NCBI GenBank assembly: GCA_949130495.1
Contig: OX422221.1
Span: forward strand, 155,551,241 to 155,615,240
Length of the DNA: 64,000 nt
Source of the DNA: Sambucus nigra
Lineage: Eukaryota > Streptophyta > Magnoliopsida > Dipsacales > Adoxaceae
Reading direction: 5' to 3'
Below, in pieces: positions 10,552-21,201 of the stretch (positions are counted from its first letter, which is position 1; each line of letters starts with the position of its first letter). A program made the position numbers and the translations under genes. The notes below the pieces were generated by a model that worked only from the letters and a program-made list of their open reading frames with translations, made no database searches and was not told the origin of the DNA.

Positions 10552-11670
10552 TGTAATACTTCGTATTTTTATGCTATATTAATTTGGGGATTTATTAAAT
10601 TTAATGTGAATTAATTATTTAATAAAAATCCAGAAATTAATTATGTTATAATTATTAACGTGAAGAGAGTTACTAATTATGGGAAATTTGTTGAATATTA
10701 CTGATGAGCAAAGTAATATATAATATTGGTTATATTGAATGTCACGAGTGAATAAAATGACACTATTGGAAATTTGAGTCGGGACACGCTCGTGTCGCGT
10801 CGGGACTAAATATTGATAAATAAAAATGAATATTTTATAAGTTGTTCGTATGGTCATTTTGAGTGCGCCAACGCGTCCGGAAGGGTTGAGATAGTCAGAA
10901 AAATGTACCCGGGGGTTTAGTTTGGTTCTCAAGGCGTTTTAGGCCTAATTAGTACCCCGGGAGGGCATTTTGGACATTTCACATTTTTGGGTAATTAAAC
11001 CCACGAAAATTAAAGGGGTTATATCAGATGTCTAGGTTATCTTCTAGGGTTAAAACAATTCAAATCCTTAGCACATCCATCGAAGAGGAGAGGAGAGAAC
11101 TCTCAAGGCAATCCAAGGCTCAAAACCCATCCGTTTTCACAGTCGCCACCGCCAACGCATAGATCGTGAGACGGGGAACGCAATCACACAAAATTCGGCA
11201 CCAAACCAGAACCCAAAAAATTCCAGGCAAGTGTTTATCTTGCTTATTTCATTGATGCATCTTTCATATTAGTTTAGGAATAATTAGAATGAGTTGTATG
11301 GAAGAAAAACTCAATTTGAGATAGGAAATTTGAATGTAGTGATGATTTATATGATAATCTGGAAAACCCTTCACATGTAGAGGATTAAACCACGAATTTA
11401 TGATGCTGTAGACGAAGAAAATTCTGGAAAAGATGGATTAGAACCATGTTAATGAAATTCTAGGGTTCTTGAGGTTTTATATGAATTTGGGGCTTGTTAA
11501 TCCATGTTTAATAATGGAAATTTCCACGCTTTACGTAAAAGAGGCATGGAATGGAATTATATAATTAGTAGTATAATTTTCTAGACGTTTGGGTATGGAA
11601 AGTTATGATTTGGATGAAGTTTTGTGAGAAAACCCGTAACTGCAAAACTGCAGAATTCGCCATACCTGCT

Positions 11671-11745
11671 TGATCGATCGATCGAGCCCAGAGCTTCGAT
11701 CGATCGAAGGTTCGATCGATCGAGCCCCAGACCTCGATCAATCGA
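11671..11745. repeat. Palindrome cassette, element C 3' LTR
   Basis: Same cluster as in the 5' LTR. The first unit is longer by one GATC step, and the last carries a G-to-A change (CGATCAATCGA). Confidence 0.9.
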
Positions 11746-12568
11746 CCCCTTCTGGCAGACAGCTATTTCCCCTTTTTAAATTAGTTAAATTCAAGTTAAT
11801 GAGAAATAATTCTCGGGCAACCTAAATAAAATGTTTTGGGAAATATGGGAGACCAGTAGGACATATGAATAATTTTGGGACCTTTAATGTAAGACGAGAA
11901 TTGTATTTTTGGGATAATTACATAAGGAATGATGAAATCTTGTATTAAAGGGAGAGATTACATAAAAATGATTACGATGGAAAATAGATGAATACCTAGT
12001 GAATTTTATACTTGGGAGAATAGAGTCCATGAGTGTTACGTAGTAAGTTGGAATAATACCTCGAATTAAAGTTTAAGACGAATCCTTAAACGTGATAACT
12101 AATAATGAGATACGAGGATAAATGTCGTAACTACGGGATTTGGGATATAACTAATATTGACATGGTAATATTAGTATAGTTATATGATTGTGTATGCATA
12201 TACTATCTATGTGTGAAAAACATGCCCACGCTACTTGCTATCCCTGAGGTTACCACGCTGGGACGATCTTATCTCGTGTGCCTTATGGGGGATATTGACT
12301 CGAACACTAGGAGATAGATATCCTTGGTACAGGCTATCGAATTGATACTTTAGACGGTCCTAAGAGACGCGGGTATGTGCCATCCTATTAGAGACTTAGA
12401 ATCTATGCTTCACCTCAATATTGTTTTTGTATATGTTAATACAATTCGAGAGTGATTCTAAATTTGTATTCCCCTTAGTACGAGTGATACGGGGATTGGA
12501 TAGTAGAGTATGCCCGCACTATAGTTTTTATTTGGGGTGCTATTATAATATATATATTATACGAGTAG

Positions 12569-12571
<3 letters not shown>

Positions 12572-12599
<28 letters not shown>
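12572..12599. repeat. AT dinucleotide microsatellite
   Basis: About 14 AT repeats inside the element C 3' LTR; the 5' LTR has only a short version near 4671-4680, so it grew after insertion or shrank in the other copy. Confidence 0.9.
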
Positions 12600-12604
<5 letters not shown>

Positions 12605-13592
12605 TCTGAAATTTGGAACTGCCTACTATGATTTGGTAAGTAGGACATGGTTGATGAACAAATTGTAAATACTTGTTTTGGGAAAGTATAATATGACACT
12701 GGAAAACTTTATTAATTAATAAAGTTAAAATGATAACTTTCGTTACTAATTGGAATCTTACTTTTTAAACAATTGTATTGTTCAGTCTTAAATCTTACAA
12801 ATCACCTAAAAAATCGTTGGGGGGAGATTAGTGCGATATATGATAGATAATCCGTTGGGAAGGTTAGTATGATCGGCGTGCAGATTAGAAGAGAGGTGAG
12901 AATTTCTCAAGAGAGTGTCGCACTAATATGTTGTTGCATTGGCCTGTAATCAATTTAAATACTTGCTAAACGAATTTTTAAATCATACACTATCGGGCTC
13001 TGACCCGTTTCTATTTCTCTTTCTCTCTTGTATATATATGTATATATTACAGGTGCCCAGCCACATGGGCGTCTTGCTTAGGATCCCTTGGAAGGAACGT
13101 GATGCAGCTTAGGTGGGAGTTGCAGGCCACTTGCTTAGACGATTTCATTTACTTGATTCCACTTCTGTCATTCTCGGTTATTGGGGCATGTGTCGTCCTT
13201 TCCACTATTTAGTTATTTTATTGCGACATTGTGATTCAGTTATTGTAGTATTCATACTTTTGGATTTATTATGGTTTGGATGTTTTACTTTAAATTGTAA
13301 TACTGGGATTCAATTGTCGAATGCTAAATTATTTGGATTATATGTTCATGGATTATTGTGGTGTGATTCATTATATGTTAGATTGTTTTAAGTCATTAAA
13401 TCTTTGTTTTCAAAAATAAAATTTGGAAAGTAATGTTTAAAAATGGTTTTGACACTTAGCTTAATTAATTAGGGTGTTAAATTGGAAAAGTTATTTTTTC
13501 AACAGTGATGCTAAGAATGAACCAACTATGCACCTTGATTTTAATTTAATAAAGGAGTGATCGCCCGGTATTTAATTAGGCGGTGTGTCACA

Positions 13593-13597
13593 TGTCC
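13593..13597 (+). repeat. Right target-site duplication of element C
   Basis: TGTCC, matching 2719-2723; integrase sequence of A resumes directly after it. Confidence 0.95.
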
Positions 13598-14348
13598 TTG
13601 ATTTTGGAGGAGGATGGGATCCACATCTTCCACTGTTGGAGTTTTCTTATAATAACTCCTAGCAGTTCACGATTGGCATGGCCCCATTTGAGGCATTGTA
13701 TGGCAGGCCTTGTCGTTCTCCAACTTGTTCGCTAGAAGTGGGGGACAACAAGTTGCTCAGACCAGAGGGGATTGAAGAAACCTCAGCCAGGATTGGACTT
13801 ATCAGGAGTCGCATTCGGGTAGCCCAGGACAGGAAAAAAAGCTACGTCGATGTAAAACTATTTTTTCGCGAATTTAATGGGGGGTACCAGGTATTACTAC
13901 GAGTGTATCCTATGAAATGAGTGATGAGGTTTGGAAAGAAGGGGAAGTTAGCCCCAGGGTACGCTGGACCATTTCCCACTATCGAGAGGATTGGGTCGGT
14001 ATCTACCGATTGGGGTTGCCAGAGCACTTACACCGCATTCACGATGTTTTCCACATTTCGTCGTTAACACAATACCTTCGGGATGATATAGCCCACACCT
14101 ACATCGCGATAGGGGAGATTGACTTACAACCTGACAGCTCTTACGAGGCGAGGCCAGTGGCTATCCTAGACCATAGCGAAAGGATATTGAGGTCGAAGTC
14201 ACTTCCACTTGTACGGGTCCAGTGGGAACATCATAATGTGGAGGAATCCACTTGGGAGCGTGAGACAGACATGCGCGAGAAATACCCAGAGTTATTTTTA
14301 CCAGGTATGCCTTATTTTTCGAATTTCAGGATGAAATTCTATTATTAG
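13593..14348 (+). pseudogene. Element A integrase C-terminus and chromodomain
   Basis: Continues the frame cut at 2723: GGGWDPHLPLLEFSYNNS, then a TAG near 13660, then [15 protein letters not shown] and a long helical stretch ending at a TGA (13918-13920). The GPF/Y-like segment and the chromodomain (VRVQWEHHNVEESTWERE, MREKYPELF) follow in the frame open at 13917-14348. Joined to 1926-2723 it covers the expected integrase order, which proves the nesting of C in A. Confidence 0.9.
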
Positions 14349-14357
14349 GGGGAAGTA
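14321..14357 (+). promoter_or_regulatory. Stem-loop and polypurine tract of element A
   Basis: GAATTTC (14321-14327) and GAAATTC (14333-14339) form a perfect stem around AGGAT; AGGGGGAAG follows at 14347-14355, directly before the LTR. Confidence 0.85.
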
Positions 14358-15484
14358 TGAAATACCCTGTATTTTTATGACTGTTAAATTTGGGGATTTA
14401 TTAAATTTAATTTGAGATATTAATTTAATTTTAACCCGATAATTATTTTAAACATTTACTAGCGCGATTGGAGTTAGTAATTATTGGGATTTTGTTGAAT
14501 ATTACTTAACGGATAAAGTAATATGTATAATCGAATTTATAAAAATTAGCACAAGTATATAATTTGATAATTTTGGGAAATTAAATTGGGATGTGTCGGT
14601 GTCGTGTCGGGATTAAATTAGTATTATTAAAGGTGAATAAATTATAAGTCACTCCTATGGTCATTTTGAGTGCACCAATGTGTCCGGAAGGGTCGAGATA
14701 GTCAAATTAATCTCCTCGGGGGTTTAGTTTGGGTCTCGGGGCATTTTTAGGCCTAATTAGCATCCCGGGAGGGCATTTTGGACATTCATATTTTTGGGTA
14801 ATAATACCACGAATTTACCATGGATATATTAGATATTAGATCTTGTCATCAAAGGTTAACATAAGCAAAACCAAAGAAAGTCCATTAGAGAAGAAGTGGA
14901 GAAGCTTTCCAAGGAGTCCTAGGACAAAAACTCCGCCATTTGCACCGCCGTCACCGCCAAATTGTAGATCGCGCGATCAGGAACACAACCACACCATTTT
15001 CTTCCACAAATCAGAAACAAAATTTCCAGGAAAGTATCTTTCTTGTTGATTTCTAGTTAATGTTCCATCCATATTAGTCTAGGAATAAAAATCATATGTT
15101 TTAATTGAAGAATTATATGTTTTAGAAGAAAACCCGTACGTGTTGTCGGGAGAATCAATGTAGACTGAATTTTGATCACATGTAGAGGTTTTATCACGAA
15201 ATTTGGAAATAATATTGATGAATGAATTGGGGTTGGTTAGGTTCTTTAATTGAAAATTCGGAAAATAGGGTTCTTATGAATTAATTTTGGGATTTCATGA
15301 AATCTTAATGATTTTTCACGAATTAATAATCCTAGGAGGTTAGGAATGATATATAACCTTGTTATTATTGATTGGGATTGAAGATGAGATGTTGGGAATT
15401 AAAATGTAGAGGTTTTTAAGCTTAAAAATGGTGAAAAAATGAAGCTGCCCAAGGTTGAAGACGAAACAGTCCATTTCGTGTGTA

Positions 15485-15586
15485 GTCACGCAAAGTCATT
15501 CGTGCGAGATGCCAATGTCGCGCAAAGTCGTTCGAGCGACACGTGGAATTCGTTCGAGCGAGATCCATTCTGGTTCGAGCGAGATT
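15485..15586. repeat. Palindrome cassette, element A LTR
   Basis: Imperfect units centred on TTCGAGCGA: GTCATTCGTGCGAG, GTCGTTCGAGCGAC (15527-15540), TTCGTTCGAGCGAG (15549-15562) and GGTTCGAGCGAG. Same position in the LTR as the CGATCGATCG cluster of C, different sequence. Confidence 0.8.
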
Positions 15587-15956
15587 TCGAATTTTTAGAG
15601 AATTTTCCCATTTTTGCCCTATTTGGGTAAATAGTCAAAATAAGTGAGGAAAAACAGTGTTCGATGAACCAAAAATAGTGCAAGATTATTGGGAGTTGTT
15701 TACATGTATTGATTCAAACATTTGGGACGGTGAGTGTACCCCAAAGATCACGAGAGTGAGATAATTGTGATTAGGATTTATACCATAAGGTAAGTGAGAG
15801 TATATCGACTGAGATTGTACTTAGTGAGTTGGATTGCTTCGAGATGAGAAGTAAGCATAAAATAAATTATAAGTGAAAATAAAGGAGACGAGTCCGTTAT
15901 ACGGATAATTATAATTAAAGGTCGTGGGTGCACCTAATTGAGAAATGTGAATAGTG

Positions 15957-15958
<2 letters not shown>

Positions 15959-15990
<32 letters not shown>
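15959..15990. repeat. AT dinucleotide microsatellite
   Basis: About 15 AT repeats inside the element A 3' LTR. Confidence 0.9.
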
Positions 15991-15992
<2 letters not shown>

Positions 15993-17346
15993 CTGTGTGA
16001 TTGTGCATAGATTATATATATGTGTAAAAATCGTACCCGAGCTACTTGCTATCACGGGGGTTTCCACGCCGGGACAGTCTTATATCGATTGGGCCTTTAT
16101 GGGGGATAACGACTTGTATCCTAGAACATAGTATTCCTTGGTACAGGCTACTAGATTGGTAGTCAGACAGTCCTAAGAGACGTTAGTGTACGTGTTAACC
16201 TCTTAGTGACTTGGAACTATGATTCACCTCCATTTGTTTATGATTTGTGTTAATACAGTTCGAGAGGGATTCTGAACAAGTATTTTCCTTAGTATGAGTG
16301 ATACGGGGAATTGATAGCAGAGTATGCCAGCCCCATAAATTTTATGTGGGGTGCTGATAGTATATATTATATGAGTGATTAATATATATAGACCTGAGAC
16401 TGGGAAATTTCTAATGTGTATGAAAGTAGTTAAGCAATGATTTAATTACTTCGACTTTATTATAAGTGTTTGAGAATTTTGTAAGAACACTGGAATATTT
16501 AAAAAAAAAGTCAGATAGATGTGAGAACTTTATTTTCAGAAATTTATTATCCCAGCCATAGAAATTGTCCACATAAAACTTTATGGGAAAGTTAAGGTAA
16601 AATAAACTTTTGGGATAAATAGTGTGGTAGGCGTGCACACTAGATGAGAGGTGAGAATTTCTCAAGAGAGTGTCACATACTAACATGGTTGTTACATTAG
16701 CCGGTAAGCATTTTAAATATTTGCTAAACTAAATTTAAACTATTTTACAATCAGGCTCTGACCCGTTTCCTGTTGTCTCTTATCTCTTATATATATATGT
16801 ATATATTACAGGTGCCCAGCCACAGGGGCTTCATGCTTAAGTTCTTTGGACTGGACGTGCTGCTGCTTATGTGGGAGTTGCAGGCCATTTGTTTAGATGA
16901 CCTCATGGTTGATTCCACTCTTATTTCAGTTCTAATTAATTGGTCATGTGTCGCCCGTTTCCTTATTCAGTTGGATTTGTCAGAGATTATGTTCATTTAT
17001 CTTTAGTATTTTTACTCTTTGGGATTTGATTACTATCACAATGGTTTTCCTTTGTAGTTTTAATGTTGGTATTGGATTATCTATATGGTAAATTCATGGG
17101 TGTTTATTTCCAGTCTTAATAATTGTGTGAATCTTAAACTGTTACTTATTAAAGGTTTTCATAATTGGATTTAATAAAATGCAAATAATATTTTAAATGG
17201 TTTTGACACTTTTCTTAATTGTTTAGGGTGTTTAAATTGGAAAGTTTATTTTTCGACAGTGATGCTAAGAATGAACCAACCGTTCACCCTGATAATAATT
17301 TAATAAAGGACTGATCATCTGGTATTTGATTAGGCGGGGTGTTACA

Positions 17347-18427
17347 GCAAACTTGTAAATAATGACACATAATCATTCCTACATATACTAGGATGATTTC
17401 CATCGAATTAAACATTATAAATCTTTCATGTTTAGCCCAGAATAATTTAAATCCTTTAATTATTCAAGAACCCTAATATGGCATGATCTTCCCATGTTTC
17501 CAATCATCAACCCAAATTTTAATTCATACTAACCAACATGATTTCTCCGATTTTTTCCATCCTCTAAAGATATAAATCAAACTACATGCTATTTCTACCC
17601 AATCATGCAATTAATCATTTCTTTTTCTCCAAGAATAATCATAAAAATCATTTGTTCACAAATGCTACGCATGGATGTTATAACTCAAAATAATTTGCAA
17701 ATAACCACTTGCCTTGTTCTGAAATGATTGGATTTCATGATTGGATTTCTCCTCCAATTTTCCTTCCCAACTAGTTCATGGTGCAAGAACCTTTTGATCC
17801 CTTCACAAATTCTTCCTTAGGTTTCGAGAATTGTTGCTCTCTTCTCTCTAATCGGTTTTGAGTGTTTTTCTCTCCTCTAGTCCTAGCCTCCAACTCTTAT
17901 AATATGATTTAGAGTTTGTAAATCCGTAGGTCTCCTCACCCTCATATGCCAAAAGATTAAAATGCCCCTGTATGGTCCCGGTTTAGCCAAAAACTGCCCC
18001 GGTATCCGATTAGTACCCCCTGGTATACCATTTTGACAATTTTGACCCTTATGGACTCATTCGTGACCTCCAAATTATCATTTGAGTCACTAAAATATTT
18101 TTCTCATTTCTCGCCTCAAATTAGTCTTCACGCGACTCTCGGTGAGACAATAATAAATACGCCCATATCACTCGCTATGACGTATCTCAAATTTACAATC
18201 AATATATACTATTCACACACATAATAATTCTCATAATATAATATTAATCAGTGGATATCTCTCAATTAATTTTTAATAATCACAATTATTATTTATTCAC
18301 TTAATAATCATAATTATCATTAAATCATATTAAATTAGTCTGCTCGTGTAATTTAATTTGAAACGTATTTTCTATTTAATTACTCAATTAATTAAATTCT
18401 AAATATGCAAAAATGCGGGGTATTACA
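17347..18427 (-). repeat. Element B 3' LTR, truncated by element A
   Basis: Aligns by eye along its length with 22993-24102. The minus-strand start TGTAATACCCCGCATTT is at 18427. The remaining 1.8 kb of this LTR should lie left of element A, outside the window. Confidence 0.9.
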
Positions 18428-18465
18428 TACTTTCCCCTTTACAAAGGAATTTTGTCCTCAAAATT
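18428..18465 (-). promoter_or_regulatory. Stem-loop and polypurine tract of element B
   Basis: On the minus strand AATTTTG-AGGA-CAAAATT (18465-18448) is a perfect 7-bp stem with a 4-base loop, followed by AAAGGGGAAAG up to the LTR. Confidence 0.85.
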
Positions 18466-19570
18466 AGGATATACTTGTGGTGATTAACTCTAGATACTAC
18501 TCTCACATATCTTCCTCCCTCTCCCATGTCGACTCGTCAACACTGTGGTGTCCCCACTACACTCGCACTAAGGGTACCACCTTGGATCGAAGCTTACGCT
18601 CGTTATGATATAGAATATACATGTGTCTCTCCTCGTAAGAGACATTTGGCTGCTAATCAATCTTCTTAAGTGCAACGTGCCAGAAGGCTCTCTTGCTCCT
18701 CCTGTATTTATTCGGCGACGTCACATGGAACACGTCGGGTATTCGCTGCAGATGCTCTGGGAGTCAAAATTTGTATGCTACCGGTCCCACCCTCTCAATA
18801 ATAAGGAACGGTCCCACATATCTCGGCCCTAACCTCCCCTTCTTGTCGAACCTCATAATCCCCTTCATAGGAGATACCCGAATCAACACCTGGTCGCCCA
18901 CCTCTAGCTCTACGTATCTCGTATCGGTGTCACTATAAATATTCTGCCTATATTGATCTATACGAATTCATCCTCGAATCAAATCTATCTTGGCAGAAGT
19001 CTCCTATATCATTTTCGTTCCCAATAGCTTGTTGTCCCCCACCTCTAACCAACAGTCCGGCGAACGACAAGGCCTCCCATATAGTGCCTCGAATGGAACC
19101 ATAATGATAGTGAATTTGTAAGAGTTGGTATACGTAAACTCTACCGATTGAATATATCTCTCCCAACTTACATTAAAATCTAGGATACACATCCTCAACA
19201 TATCCTCAAGCATCTGATTTACCCTCTAAGTCTTCTCATCTGTCTACGGGTGATAAGTCATACTCAACCTCAAGTATGTACCCGTGGCCTCCTGAAAACT
19301 CTGCTAGAAGTGCGACAGAAATATTTTGTCTCCATCATACACAATATTAATAGGAACTCCATCCATCTTAGTGTTCTTTGAAATGAATAGCTGCGCGTAC
19401 TTCATCGTATCAAAATTAGGACGAACCGACAAGAAATGAGCTACCTTAGTCAGCCGATCCACTATCACCCATCCGGAATCATGAACCCTATGCAATGTCG
19501 GTAGTCCAGTAATAAAGTCCATCGAAATGCTCTCCCATTTCCACACAGTAATCTCTAGTGGTTGTAGCTG
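18466..19570 (-). pseudogene. Element B integrase core to chromodomain, broken
   Basis: Read from 19570 down: WKWESISMDFITGLP (first catalytic Asp), LTKVAHFL, then YDGDKIF at the second Asp region, [41 protein letters not shown] and finally a chromodomain remnant VDESTWEREEDM. Stops occur throughout, including in the segment that should hold the catalytic Glu. The zinc domain and all of pol upstream are missing; sequence begins abruptly at the filler boundary near 19570. Confidence 0.85.
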
Positions 19571-19845
19571 ATAACTTTGCTTTTTATATGTCGTTGTTAT
19601 TGAAAGACAAGTTAATCAAAACCTTAAAATTACCTACAAAATAATATCAAACTCAAGTGTAGAGGTAAGTAAGGGTATCAAGGGGGTAAGCTAGAGATAA
19701 ACTCAATTGTAATTCACTTTTTATTTTCATTTTGGAGTTTTTCACCTTTTCTAATTTTTTAGCTTTTTTTTTAATATTAAAACAGTTGGGTGAGTTGAGG
19801 TGAAATAATAATAAACTAAACTATATAAAAGATGAAAAAGCTACT
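19571..19845. other. Filler of unknown origin at the pol deletion in element B
   Basis: About 275 bp between the gag end and the integrase of B that match neither. It is A/T-rich with poly-A/T runs and no ORF or terminal repeat that I recognise. It replaces protease, RT and RNase H, so it marks either a deletion repaired with filler DNA or a small insertion next to a deletion. Confidence 0.6.
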
Positions 19846-21010
19846 ATAGGGCTTGTGTTGGTACTGGGGCTAATGGATCCTACTTCCCCTGTTGGGCACC
19901 CTGTTGATGTGCCCTATATCCCTATGGACAAGTCCTACTCTTATGACCCTACTGGAAAGACCTGAAACACTGTCCCTGGAACTGTCTCTGCCATTGCACT
20001 TACAGGCCCTTTTGTCCTCCCCTTGGTTCCCTTGTCCCTAACGCCCCTGAGGAACCTACTGCTAGGAACCTTGTTGTCCCTGCCTATCATATCGATGTCT
20101 CCCATGCCTAAATCTCTTGGCCGAGTTCCCTTGCCGGGAATCCTTCCCCTCTTGACTCCCGATTTGCTGCTGTAGCGTGATGCTGTCACTACCCCATTTG
20201 ACCTTCCCGGCTGGCTAGGCTCACCCCTCTTACTTCCCTTTGCATGGAAGCGATGATCCTAGCAGTGCACTAGTAGTGTTGACAACGTCCGTATATGTCA
20301 ATAGTGCTGGATTACTGACCAAATGTTGCTTGATCCTCCAGGCCAAACCATTCATGAACTTCGACTTCTTCTGCTCCTCATTGCTCACCTCGTCTAGCAT
20401 AAATTTAGTCAGACGGGTGAATTCTTCCTCATAGTCCACTACTGATAGATCACCCTAAACCATTTCACTAAATTTCTTCCTTATCTCTAACTCTACTATA
20501 GGATAAAAGTATTTGCGGTCAAACCGCACCCAAAACTTAATAATCATCATTAAGACCCTCTCCTCTGTGGTGGTAACTGACTCCCACCATTGTAAAGATG
20601 CTCATAATAGTAAAAAAGTTGCAAGCATCTTCTTTTTCTCCTCAATAGATTCAAGTGTGCGCAGATGGATATGAATATCCTTCTTCTAGTTGCAAGCCTC
20701 TACCACATGAGTACTGCCCTAAAACTCGGGTGGATGGCCCTTTTGAAAGGTCTCCCAGACTCGCTGCTAAGAAGGTGGCCCTGTCAAGGCCTCAATTACT
20801 GGTTCCACTTGAGGTTGTCCTGGGGCTGAGGAAAATGGGCTTCCGTGTCCCTCATAACTGTTTCAACTGCCTAAGCTACTATCACTACCATATGGGTAGT
20901 AGAAATAAGCTCAGGTAGTGGTGGGTTGGAGGTACCTATGGCTCCAGATGGGCCTCCCTCACCTCATTTCTAGCCTTGGCCCTCTCTGTTTTCTGTCTCC
21001 TCGGTGGCAT
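19846..21010 (-). pseudogene. Element B gag, broken
   Basis: Starts with ATG at 21010 (MPPRRQKTERAKAR) and meets a stop about 25 codons in. Core motifs remain: QWWESVTT, FDRKYFYP, and the open piece at 20439-20230 with DYEEEFTRLTKFM and GLAWRIKQHL. The Gly/Arg-rich linker is at about 19960-20190. A degraded knuckle (CFRSF...GHKSRTC) lies at about 19930-19976 with Ser for the second Cys. Several stops and shifts make it non-functional. Confidence 0.85.
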
Positions 21011-21187
21011 CTGAAAACAAATCGAATTGTATAAGTACACATTTTATACAAAATCTAATAGTAGAAGCACGATATCTTAAGTACGCAAACACAAAAGCAA
21101 TAGTCATACAATAGATCTCCACATCAAAAGAACAAAAAGAAGAAATTGTAGTAAGCCGCTCAAATCCTATGAACACTAGAACATGAT

Positions 21188-21199
21188 GCACTGATACCA
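21188..21199 (-). promoter_or_regulatory. Element B primer-binding site, one base changed
   Basis: On the minus strand TGGTATCAGTGC, two bases from the LTR end; one mismatch to the initiator tRNA-Met site seen in C and F (T for A at base 10). Confidence 0.85.
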
Positions 21200-21201
21200 T
21201 C

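Larger units (their letters stand above)
2724..13592 (+). mobile_element. Element C: complete-length Ty3/gypsy chromovirus (about 10.9 kb)
   Basis: Both ends are certain: two LTRs of 2960 and 3041 bp, a PBS for initiator tRNA-Met at 5686, a polypurine tract at 10540-10551, and a perfect TGTCC duplication. The inside has gag, protease, RT, RNase H, integrase and chromodomain in that order, as in the Tekay/Del clade. It is dead: premature stops and at least three frameshifts. The LTRs differ by a few percent by eye, mixed with indels, so the insertion is not recent. It interrupts the integrase of A, so it is younger than A. Confidence 0.95.
10552..13592 (+). repeat. Element C 3' LTR (3041 bp)
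   Basis: Copy of 2724-5683, starting TGTAATACTTCG and ending GTGTGTCACA. Differences from the 5' copy include scattered substitutions and an enlarged AT tract plus neighbouring sequence at about 12510-12600. The end blocks are at about 13050-13070 and 13502-13523. Confidence 0.95.
1..17346 (+). mobile_element. Element A: Ty3/gypsy chromovirus, 5' end outside window, split by element C
   Basis: Domain order protease, RT, RNase H, integrase, chromodomain, polypurine tract and LTR is that of a Tekay/Del-type chromovirus. The window opens in the gag-protease linker, so the 5' LTR, PBS and most of gag are not visible. Bases 2724-13592 belong to a later insertion (element C), and the integrase frame resumes at 13598. 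The 3' LTR ends at 17346, where sequence changes to a minus-strand LTR (element B), so A was itself inserted into B. GCAAA at 17347-17351 would be the right target duplication; its partner lies outside the window. Confidence 0.9.
14358..17346 (+). repeat. Element A 3' LTR (2989 bp)
   Basis: Starts TGAAATACCCTGTATTT and ends GGCGGGGTGTTACA. It shares only blocks with the LTR of C, so it is a different family. Recognisable parts are the palindrome-like cluster (15485-15586), an AT tract (about 15959-15990), the TAGGCGTGCACACTAGATGA block (from 16628), CAGGTGCCCAGCCACAGG (16809-16826) and CAGTGATGCTAAGAATGAACC (from 17256). Confidence 0.92.

Noticed and set aside
12421..12609. Small membrane protein ORF with Ile-Tyr repeats
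   Set aside because: The tail is the AT microsatellite translated; it lies in an LTR and is not kept in the other LTR of C.
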